Part shown: in pieces, positions 15,908-22,228 of the stretch
Numbering within the stretch: the stretch's first letter is position 1
Layout: each line of letters begins with the position of its first letter
Source: Asaia bogorensis
Lineage (GTDB): Bacteria; Pseudomonadota; Alphaproteobacteria; Acetobacterales; Acetobacteraceae
Direction: 5' to 3'
Length of the DNA: 32,914 nt
Assembly (NCBI GenBank): GCA_945869965.1
Contig: CAMBRC010000047.1
Coordinates: forward strand, 1 to 32,914
Program-made: the position numbers and the translations under genes
The notes under the pieces: generated by a model
Seen by the model: only the letters and a program-made list of their open reading frames with translations
Told to the model about the DNA's origin: nothing
Databases searched by the model: none

Positions 15908-16876
15908 ATGAACATGCCGCATGATAGCCAATTCGCCGCGACAGGGGCAGCGCCTCGGATTGCCGTGATTATCCCTTGCTACAACGAGGCGGTGGCGATC
16001 CCGCTGGTGGTGGCGGATTTCCGGGCGGCGCTGCCGGAAGCAACGATCTTTGTCTATGACAACAACTCGCAGGACGGGACGGCGGAGGTGGCGCGGGCGG
16101 CGGGCGCGATTGTCCGGCGCGAGACGTTGCAGGGCAAGGGCAATGTGATCCGGCGGTCCTTCGCCGATGTCGATGCCGATATCTATGTGCTGGTGGATGG
16201 CGACGACACCTATGACGCCGCACGGGCGCCGGAGATGGTGGCGCTGTTGCGGCGCGACGGGCTGGATATGGTCAACGGGGCGCGGGTGACGGATATCGCC
16301 AAGGCGTACCGGCCGGGGCATCGGCTGGGGAATCTGGTGCTGACCGGGATGGTGCGGGTGGTGTTCGGGGACCGGATCTCGGACATGCTGTCGGGGTATC
16401 GGGTGTTCAGCCGGCGGTTTGTCAAGTCGTTTCCGGCGCTGGCGGGCGGGTTCGAGACGGAGACCGAATTCACCGTGCATGCGCTGGATTTGCGGATGCC
16501 GGTGGGGGAGATCGCGACGGCATACAAGGACCGGCCGGAGGGGTCGACGTCGAAACTGCGGACGTATAGCGATGGGGTGCGCATCCTGCGGACGATCGTG
16601 GTGCTGGTGAAGGAGGAGCGGCCGTTGCAGTTCTTCAGCATCTGCGGGTTGATGCTGCTGGCGCTGGCGATCTTGCTGGGGGTGCCGGTGGTGGGTGAGT
16701 TCCTGCGGACGGGGCTGGTGCCGCGGTTGCCGACGGCGGTGCTGGCGATGGGGTTGGGGCTGATTGCCGCGCTGTCGTTTGCGTGCGGGTTGGTGCTGGA
16801 TTCGGTGTCGCGCGGACGCAAGGAGGTCAAGCGCCTGGCCTATCTGTCGATCCCCGCGCCGCCGCATTTGCCGTGA
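15908..16876 (+). CDS. Family 2 glycosyltransferase with C-terminal membrane anchor
   Basis: This 322-residue protein has a GT-A fold at the N-terminus: IAVIIPCYNEAVAIPLVV, then FVYDNNSQDGTAEVA and the metal-binding LVDGDDTYDAARAPEM. The middle block DMLSGYRVFSRRFVKSFP and ETEFTVHAL are typical of DPM1/GtrB-like enzymes that load a sugar on polyprenyl phosphate. Two hydrophobic helices near the C-terminus (about residues 240-262 and 275-297) anchor it in the inner membrane. The ATG at 15908 was chosen because upstream sequence overlaps the divergent gene. The product could feed the GT-C-like proteins in this block. The stop overlaps the GTG start of mepA. Confidence 0.88.
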   Translation: MNMPHDSQFAATGAAPRIAVIIPCYNEAVAIPLVVADFRAALPEATIFVYDNNSQDGTAEVARAAGAIVRRETLQGKGNVIRRSFADVDADIYVLVDGDDTYDAARAPEMVALLRRDGLDMVNGARVTDIAKAYRPGHRLGNLVLTGMVRVVFGDRISDMLSGYRVFSRRFVKSFPALAGGFETETEFTVHALDLRMPVGEIATAYKDRPEGSTSKLRTYSDGVRILRTIVVLVKEERPLQFFSICGLMLLALAILLGVPVVGEFLRTGLVPRLPTAVLAMGLGLIAALSFACGLVLDSVSRGRKEVKRLAYLSIPAPPHLP

Positions 16877-17724
16877 GGTGGTTGCTGGCCGCGCTGGTGT
16901 GGGCGTTGCCAGCTTACGCGCAGGGGCCGGCGATGATCCCGGTTCCGGTGATCGCACCCGGGCCGGCGCCGGGGCCGGTGCGGATCGTCGGCGGGCCGGG
17001 GCCGGGGTGTATTGCCGGAGCGCAGCGCTTGCCGGATATGGCGCCGGGGATCCAGACGGTGCGGGCGAGCCGGTCGTCGTTCTGGGGGCATCCCGAGGTG
17101 ATTTCGGCGCTTTTGCTGCTGGGCGAGCGGGCGCGGGCGGCGGGGTTGCCCGATCTCTACATGAACGATCTGTCGGGGCCCCGCGGCGGGCCGCTGGCGG
17201 GCGGGCATGTCAGTCATCAGGTGGGGCTCGATGCCGATGTTTATCTCGATATTTCGGCGCCACGGCCGGTGTTGAGTGCGGCGGCGCGGGATGGGATCGA
17301 GTTACCGAGCCTGGTGCGGGCGGATCAGCGCGGGGTGGACATGACGCGCTGGCGGCCGGGGCATGTGACGCTGTTGCGGCTGGCGGCAGGGTTGCCTGGG
17401 GTGGACCGGGTGCTGGTGAATGCGGCGATCAAGCGGCAGCTTTGCCAGGAGGTGCCGGCGGGGGAGCGCGCGTGGTTGGCGCGGGTTCGGCCGTGGTACG
17501 CGCATTCGGCGCATATGCACATTCATTTTCGCTGTCCGGCCGGGCAGGCGGAGTGCGGCGAGCTGCCGCCGATCCCCGCCGGTGATGGTTGCGATGCCTC
17601 GCTGCAATGGTGGTTCGACCGGCTGGACGCGCCGCCAGAAAAACCGGCGGGGCCGGTGGTGCGGCGTAAGCCGATGGTGCCGGCGGCGTGCGGGCCGATC
17701 CTGACCATGCCCGCACGGCGGTGA
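16873..17724 (+). CDS. mepA: Penicillin-insensitive murein endopeptidase (MepA, LAS metallopeptidase)
   Basis: This exported zinc peptidase of 283 residues cleaves D-alanyl-meso-diaminopimelyl cross-links in peptidoglycan. The start is the GTG at 16873, overlapping the previous stop as GTGA. It gives a short signal peptide RWLLAALVWALPAYA with cleavage before QGP. Zinc ligands are visible in GGHVSHQVGLDADVYLD (His and Asp) and HSAHMHIHF (HxH). Cysteines in PGPGCIAGAQ, RQLCQE, FRCPAG, GDGCDA and AACGP probably form disulfides, as in E. coli MepA. The C-terminal Pro-rich tail is variable. It lies in an envelope gene block and probably helps cell-wall turnover. Confidence 0.92.
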   Translation: MRWLLAALVWALPAYAQGPAMIPVPVIAPGPAPGPVRIVGGPGPGCIAGAQRLPDMAPGIQTVRASRSSFWGHPEVISALLLLGERARAAGLPDLYMNDLSGPRGGPLAGGHVSHQVGLDADVYLDISAPRPVLSAAARDGIELPSLVRADQRGVDMTRWRPGHVTLLRLAAGLPGVDRVLVNAAIKRQLCQEVPAGERAWLARVRPWYAHSAHMHIHFRCPAGQAECGELPPIPAGDGCDASLQWWFDRLDAPPEKPAGPVVRRKPMVPAACGPILTMPARR

Positions 17725-17734
17725 GTGGGGGCTC

Positions 17735-18883
17735 GTGAGGCGGGCGGCGGCGGTTGTCCTGGCGGGGTTCGCCACGTTCCTCAACCTGTATACGCCGCAG
17801 GCGATCCTGCCGCTGATTGCCGCCGCGTTCGCGGTGGATGTGGCGGATACCGGGCTGACGATCACCGCCTCGCTGGTGGCTGTGGCGGTGGTGGCACCGT
17901 TTGCCGGGGCGATTTCCGACCGGGTGGGGCGCAAGCGGCTGATCGCCGCCGCCTGCATGTTGTTGTCGGTGCCGACGTTGCTGGTGGCGGGGTCGCAGAG
18001 CCTGGAGGCGATGCTGGCCTGGCGGTTTTTGCAGGGGTTGGCGCTGCCGTTCATCTTCACCGTGACGGTGGCCTATATTGGCGAGGAGACGGAGGGGGCG
18101 GATAGTATTCGCCTGGCCGGGATCTATGGCATCGGCACCATCCTGGGCGGGTTCGGCGGGCGGTTCGTGGCCGGGATCGGCGCCGAGCTTGCGGGCTGGC
18201 GGGCGGGGTTCGTGGCGATCGGGGTGTTCACCTTGGTGGCCGGGGTGGCAATAGCGCTGTTGTTGCCGGGCGAGCAGCGGTTCCGGGCGCAGCGCGGGGG
18301 GTTCAGGGCGCAGGTGGCAACCTGGCGCGATCACCTGGGCAATGCCCGCTTGATGGCGACTTGCGGCATGGGGTTTCTCATGTTGTTCAGCAATGTCGCG
18401 GCTTATACGTTTGTAAATATTTATTTATCGGGGCCGCCTTTCCTGCTGAGCCCGGCGGTGATGGGCGGCGTGTTCGCGGTCTACCTGGTGGGGGCGGCGA
18501 CGACGGCGCTGGCGATGCGGCTGGCGATACGGTTCGGGCGAAGGGCGACGCTGCTGATGGTATTGGGGCTGGCGGCGGCGGGGCTGGGGCTGACGCTGGT
18601 GCCGGCGCTGGCGGCGGTTGTGGTGGGGCTGGCGATGCTGTCGGGCGGGTTGCTGGTGGTGCAGACGCTGTCGCTGGGGTTGATCGGGGCGACAGTCAGC
18701 CACGGACGGTCCGCGGCGGTGGGGATGTATGTGACAACGTATTACGTCGGCGGCGCGCTGGGCGGCGTGGTGCCGGCGTTGGCCTGGGGGGTGGCGGGTT
18801 GGGGCGGGGTGGTTTGGCTGGTGTTGCCGGTGTTTGGCGTGATGGCGGGGTTGGGGTGGCGGTATTGGCCGGGGTTGCGGTGA
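17735..18883 (+). CDS. Major facilitator superfamily transporter
   Basis: This 382-residue inner-membrane protein has about twelve hydrophobic segments. The MFS motif A is present as GAISDRVGRKRLI after helix 2, and a weaker second copy as RLAIRFGRRATL in the second half. WRFLQGLALPFIF and GIYGIGTILGGFGGR resemble YnfM/arabinose-efflux-type exporters of the DHA1 group. The substrate cannot be deduced. The start is a GTG at 17735, 10 bases after mepA, suggesting one transcript. A short A/T-rich run inside the gene (around 18400-18430) encodes YTFVNIYLS and is not a break in the frame. Confidence 0.88.
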   Translation: MRRAAAVVLAGFATFLNLYTPQAILPLIAAAFAVDVADTGLTITASLVAVAVVAPFAGAISDRVGRKRLIAAACMLLSVPTLLVAGSQSLEAMLAWRFLQGLALPFIFTVTVAYIGEETEGADSIRLAGIYGIGTILGGFGGRFVAGIGAELAGWRAGFVAIGVFTLVAGVAIALLLPGEQRFRAQRGGFRAQVATWRDHLGNARLMATCGMGFLMLFSNVAAYTFVNIYLSGPPFLLSPAVMGGVFAVYLVGAATTALAMRLAIRFGRRATLLMVLGLAAAGLGLTLVPALAAVVVGLAMLSGGLLVVQTLSLGLIGATVSHGRSAAVGMYVTTYYVGGALGGVVPALAWGVAGWGGVVWLVLPVFGVMAGLGWRYWPGLR

Positions 18884-18932
18884 GGCGGCGGGACGCAACG
18901 CGGCGTTAATCCCGGGGTGTTTTAGTGAACCG

Positions 18933-18984
18933 GCCGGCAAGATGCCGGCGCGATGTCTGCCGGCGGTGCGGGGTCTGGCCCCGC
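18933..18984. repeat. GC-rich inverted repeats between MFS and sensor genes
   Basis: GCCGGC-AAGAT-GCCGGC (18933-18949) forms a hairpin, with a third GCCGGC at 18959-18964. A second hairpin GCGGGG-TCTGG-CCCCGC lies at 18968-18984. No T tract follows either, so these are poor intrinsic terminators and look more like REP-type palindromes. Confidence 0.5.
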
Positions 18985-19009
18985 TTGTGCGGCGCGTCCA
19001 GGTCAGCGC

Positions 19010-19723
19010 ATGTATCCATCGCCCGAATTCGACCACCCGCCGGCCGCTGTGCGGGCGCTGCGCGACGCGGCGCGCAGCTTGATCCTTTGGCTGTTGTGGT
19101 TGGCGCCGGCGGTGCTGGGCGGATTGGCGGCGCGCGGCGGGATGGGCTGGGAGCTGGTGACGCTGCTGGGGCTTGGCGTGGCCATTGCCGCGACCACGGC
19201 CAGCGGGCTCCGCCGGCGGGAGCGGCGCGGGCGGCTGGCGCTTGGGCTCGGGCTGGCGGTGATGGCCGGGCTGTTGTTGGGCGCCGGGCGTGAAAGCATG
19301 CCGGACGGGGGCATGATCGCCCTGCCCTTCCTGGCGTTGGCGCTGGTCGGCGCATTGGGCGACGGGCGGGCGTTGCTGGCGGCGCTGGCGGTGCTGATGC
19401 TGGCGTGCCTGTTGCCGATGGGAGGCAGCGCGCATCCCGCGCAGCCGCTGGCGTTGGCCGGCGGGATGACGCTGGAGGCGGTGGTGCTGCTGGTGGCGTC
19501 GCGGCTATGGCGGCGGGCGGCGCGGCTGCGCGAGCGGGTGACGGTATTGCCCGGTGCGGCGCCGGCTTGCACCCGGGTGTTTTCGCGGCCGAGTCCGGGG
19601 CCGGAGTCGCCGGCGATCCTGGTGCAGGCCGAGCGGGCGCCAGATGGCACCCTGCGCGTCGCCGTGGCGGCGCGCGAGGCCATGCCAGGGGGCGCGGGGC
19701 GGTTGCGGGTTACCGTCTCCTAA
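19010..19723 (+). CDS. Membrane protein resembling a chemoreceptor-type sensor domain, no signalling module
   Basis: This 237-residue protein has about six hydrophobic segments followed by a 55-residue soluble tail. The stretch from MPDGGMIALPFLALALVGAL through GDGRALLAALAVLMLACLLP to MTLEAVVLLVASRLWRRA resembles the multi-pass sensor region found at the N-terminus of some alphaproteobacterial methyl-accepting chemotaxis proteins. HAMP and methyl-accepting domains are absent; the tail is only RVTVLPGAAP to RLRVTVS. This similarity is my reading and not a firm family match. I chose the ATG at 19010, which has AGG eight bases upstream. An ATG at 18953 lacks a ribosome-binding site and would run through inverted repeats. 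Confidence 0.6.
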   Translation: MYPSPEFDHPPAAVRALRDAARSLILWLLWLAPAVLGGLAARGGMGWELVTLLGLGVAIAATTASGLRRRERRGRLALGLGLAVMAGLLLGAGRESMPDGGMIALPFLALALVGALGDGRALLAALAVLMLACLLPMGGSAHPAQPLALAGGMTLEAVVLLVASRLWRRAARLRERVTVLPGAAPACTRVFSRPSPGPESPAILVQAERAPDGTLRVAVAAREAMPGGAGRLRVTVS

Positions 19724-19841
19724 CCATTTCGCCAATCGGCATTCCCTTCCGGCGGGCGAGGCTCTATCCAGGCTGCGCGGTCCGAAAAGCGGGCCGGAGC
19801 AGTGCGCGCAGGTCCAGGACGGCCCCCGCGCGGGATGATGG

Positions 19842-21308
19842 ATGCAATACGACCGGCAGACTGCGCTCGACCGACACCGACGTCCGCTGATGGCCGCGTG
19901 CGCGGCGTTTGGCGTGTTCGCGCTGTTCCTGTGCTTCTACCGCGCCTGGGACCCCGACGAGTTCGAGCATTTGCAGTTCACCTGGCTGTTGAGCCAAGGG
20001 CGGACGCCGTACCGGGACTTCTTCGAGCATCATACGCCGGCGTTTCACCTGTTGGCGGCGCCGTATTTCGACATAATCCGCGATTCCGGGGCGGGGGTGA
20101 TGCTGGTGGCGCCGTTCGGGCTGCGGGTGCTGTGCACGCTGCTCACCGCGCTGACCGGGGCGGTGGTGTTCGGGATGACGCGGCGGGCGGCGGGGCGGGG
20201 CACGGCGACGATGGCACTGGCGCTGTTCCTGAGTTGCAGCTTCGTGCTGGAAAAGGGCATCGAGGTGCGGCCGGACTCGCTGGCGGCGCTGTTGCTGGTA
20301 GTGGCCGCCTATGGCGTGGCGCGCGGGCTGTGCGAGGCGCCGACGACCGAGGAGCGGCTGGCCTGGGCGCTGGTGACCGGGCTGGCGATCGGGGGCACGC
20401 TGATGACCTCGCAGAAGGGTATTTTCGCGGTCATTGGGCTGGCGATCGCGTTGGGTATCCTGGGCGGGCGGCGGCATGGGCGCGCATTTACCCTGGCGTT
20501 TGCGGGGGTGACGTTGGTCGGCGTGGTGGCGGCGGTGCTGCCGGTGCTGTGGCTGTTTGCCCGGCGCGGGGCGCTGGCGGATTTCTTCCAGCACAATGTG
20601 GTGCTGGTGATCCTGTGGCCGCGCGAGTTTGCCGCCGAAGGCTGGCGCTGGCTGGCGCTTGCGCTGGCCAAGGACACCATGTTCATGGTGCTGGCGGGGT
20701 TGGGGGTGTTTTTGCTGGCGCGGCGGCTGGGGCGGCGGCCGCAGACGGGGCTGGGGACCATCGTCGTACTGATGGTGGCTGCGAGTGCGGTGGGGTTCGT
20801 GGTGCTGCCGATCGCCCAACGGCAGTATCTGTTCATGACCGCGCCGTTTGGCGCGATGGCGGCGGCGGTGGCGGCGGGGTGGCTGGCGGAGCGCTGGTCG
20901 CATGCGGCGCGACCGTGGCTGGTGGCGGCGCTGCCGGCGCTGGTGATGGGGTATTTCGGCTTTCATGCGCTGCTGTCGCTGCGCCATCCCGACCGGTCGA
21001 CAATCGCCAGGCTGGACTATGTGCTGCACCACTCGGCGCCATCGGATACGGTGCTGACCGGGTGGTCGCCTGGAGTGGCGTTTCGGCGGCCGGCCTTTTA
21101 TTACGGATTTCCGCACCAGGAGGTGCGGACGTTCATCCCGCCGGCGATGGTCGACGCGCTGGTGGCCGATATGCGCAGCGGACGGGTGCACCCGGAGCTG
21201 GTCGATCTGGATGACGACCTGCGGGCGCTGGGGCCGGCGCTTGTCGAGGTGGTGCGCGAGCGGTACGAACACACCGGGGTGTCGACGCTGTGGAAGCGGC
21301 GGCCCTGA
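19842..21308 (+). CDS. GT39/ArnT-like polyprenyl-phosphate-dependent glycosyltransferase
   Basis: This integral membrane protein has 488 residues and about ten or eleven hydrophobic segments. The first periplasmic loop carries WDPDEFEHLQFTWLLSQGRT followed by YRDFFEHHTPAFH, the acidic DxDE/H pattern of GT-C (PMT/ArnT) enzymes that use a lipid-linked sugar. EVRPDSLAALLLV and RQYLFMTAPFGAMAAA are also typical. A soluble C-terminal region of about 120 residues follows. It could use polyprenyl-phosphate sugar made by the GT2 enzyme at 15908. The acceptor is unknown. The start ATG at 19842 is preceded by GGATGAT but no optimal site. The gene is followed at once by an intrinsic terminator. Confidence 0.82.
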   Translation: MQYDRQTALDRHRRPLMAACAAFGVFALFLCFYRAWDPDEFEHLQFTWLLSQGRTPYRDFFEHHTPAFHLLAAPYFDIIRDSGAGVMLVAPFGLRVLCTLLTALTGAVVFGMTRRAAGRGTATMALALFLSCSFVLEKGIEVRPDSLAALLLVVAAYGVARGLCEAPTTEERLAWALVTGLAIGGTLMTSQKGIFAVIGLAIALGILGGRRHGRAFTLAFAGVTLVGVVAAVLPVLWLFARRGALADFFQHNVVLVILWPREFAAEGWRWLALALAKDTMFMVLAGLGVFLLARRLGRRPQTGLGTIVVLMVAASAVGFVVLPIAQRQYLFMTAPFGAMAAAVAAGWLAERWSHAARPWLVAALPALVMGYFGFHALLSLRHPDRSTIARLDYVLHHSAPSDTVLTGWSPGVAFRRPAFYYGFPHQEVRTFIPPAMVDALVADMRSGRVHPELVDLDDDLRALGPALVEVVRERYEHTGVSTLWKRRP

Positions 21309-21309
21309 G

Positions 21310-21335
21310 CGCCCGTCGTTACGGGCGGTTTTTTT
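21310..21335 (+). terminator. Rho-independent terminator after the GT39-like gene
   Basis: CGCCCGT-CGTT-ACGGGCG forms a perfect 7-bp stem with a 4-base loop (21310-21327), directly followed by G and seven T residues. It begins two bases after the stop codon. This is the clearest intrinsic terminator in the window. Confidence 0.9.
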
Positions 21336-21345
21336 GTCTGGTCGA

Positions 21346-21359
21346 TTGCGCTGGATCAA
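21346..21359. promoter_or_regulatory. FNR/FixK-like box upstream of the P19-like gene
   Basis: TTGCGCTGGATCAA matches the TTG-N8-CAA frame of FNR/FixK sites, with one perfect half site (ATCAA) and one weaker half (TTGCG). A second dyad GGATCA-A-TGATCC overlaps it at 21353-21365. It lies 130 bases before the start codon, so a class II promoter would leave a leader of roughly 95 bases. Matching by eye only. Confidence 0.35.
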
Positions 21360-21489
21360 TGATCCCGTTCGGCGCGCATGGCCATATGGACCGATCGCAT
21401 GGGAATGCTGGAGTGGGTCGAGCCGCCATCTTTCCGGGCGAGCGGCTGATCCGAGTGACCTGACGGTGGCAATAATATTGGAGACTCCA

Positions 21490-22062
21490 ATGAAACCGAC
21501 CGTCTGCGTTTTATTTGCCGGACTGGCACTGGCGAGCTTTGCGGCCGAAGCCCAGGCGCCCCAACCCGTGATGAAGCAGCTTCAGCAACCCGCGGACCCG
21601 CTGAAAGGCGCGGTGCTGATCGGCAAGGCGACGACCGGCGGGATGGGCTTCCAGCTTGAGATCGAGGGGGCCGAGGCGATGTGGATGCAGATGGGCAGTC
21701 CGCCCAGTTGGGCCGCGCACCAGCCCGCTGCCGACGAACGCTACCACGTCGAGTTCAAGCTGACGGACCCGCGCTCCAAGACCCGCATCCCCTATGCCGA
21801 AGTGGTATTCACCGCCACCAATCGTGACAATGGCCGGACCATGACACTGGCGCTGCCGCCGATGTGGGGCAGCAGCGGGCTGCACTACTCGGCGAACAGC
21901 GCGCTGCTGGGCGATGGCGCATACGCCGCGGTGGTCAGCGTGGCGGTCCCGACGTTCCAACGCGAGCTGAAGGACAAGGACCTGTGGTCCAGGCCCACCT
22001 CGGCGGCCTTCCATTATCGCTTGCGCGACGGCAAGGTCGTGGAAATCACGCAGCCGCGCTGA
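21490..22062 (+). CDS. Periplasmic P19/Tp34-like metal-binding protein (iron transport family)
   Basis: This 190-residue exported protein has a signal peptide MKPTVCVLFAGLALASFAAEAQA. The mature part has YHVEFKLTDPRSKTRIPYAE, NRDNGRTMTLALPPMWG and SSGLHYSANSALLGDGAYAAVV. The last block, with His132 in the HYxAN motif, resembles the P19 (Campylobacter)/Tp34 family that binds copper/iron and assists ferrous or ferric-siderophore iron uptake. The usual FtrABC or FetMP partner permease is not in the window, so the role remains tentative. GGAG six bases before the ATG supports the start. An FNR-like box upstream would fit oxygen-dependent iron handling. The gene follows a terminator, so it has its own promoter. 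Confidence 0.55.
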   Translation: MKPTVCVLFAGLALASFAAEAQAPQPVMKQLQQPADPLKGAVLIGKATTGGMGFQLEIEGAEAMWMQMGSPPSWAAHQPAADERYHVEFKLTDPRSKTRIPYAEVVFTATNRDNGRTMTLALPPMWGSSGLHYSANSALLGDGAYAAVVSVAVPTFQRELKDKDLWSRPTSAAFHYRLRDGKVVEITQPR

Positions 22063-22094
22063 GCGGAGCGCGGGTGACGGCATGCGGCATAAGC

Positions 22095-22129
22095 CGTGAG
22101 GCGTGACGCGTGATGCGTGATGCGTGAGG
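22095..22129. repeat. Tandem heptanucleotide repeat, 5 units
   Basis: Five 7-base units fit CGTGANG (units CGTGAGG, CGTGACG, CGTGATG, CGTGATG, CGTGAGG) without gaps. They sit between the P19-like gene and the hydroxylase gene, about 100 bases before its start codon. It is a possible variable-number repeat. Confidence 0.85.
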
Positions 22130-22150
22130 CGGTCAGTATGAGACCGGGGA

Positions 22151-22167
22151 CCTTCGCTTGGCGAAGG
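22151..22167. other. Hairpin upstream of the hydroxylase gene
   Basis: CCTTCGC-TTG-GCGAAGG forms a perfect 7-bp stem with a 3-base loop. Only two T residues follow, so termination would be weak. It could be a leader structure or a weak terminator for the P19-like gene. Confidence 0.5.
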
Positions 22168-22228
22168 TTGCGCATCCGGGGAAGCGCGGCCACCTTAAGG
22201 GTCTGATCGCGCCCCAGGAGCCTGCCGT

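Noticed and set aside
22095-22129. CRISPR-like array
   Set aside because: Units are 7 bases and contiguous with no spacers, so this is a simple tandem repeat.
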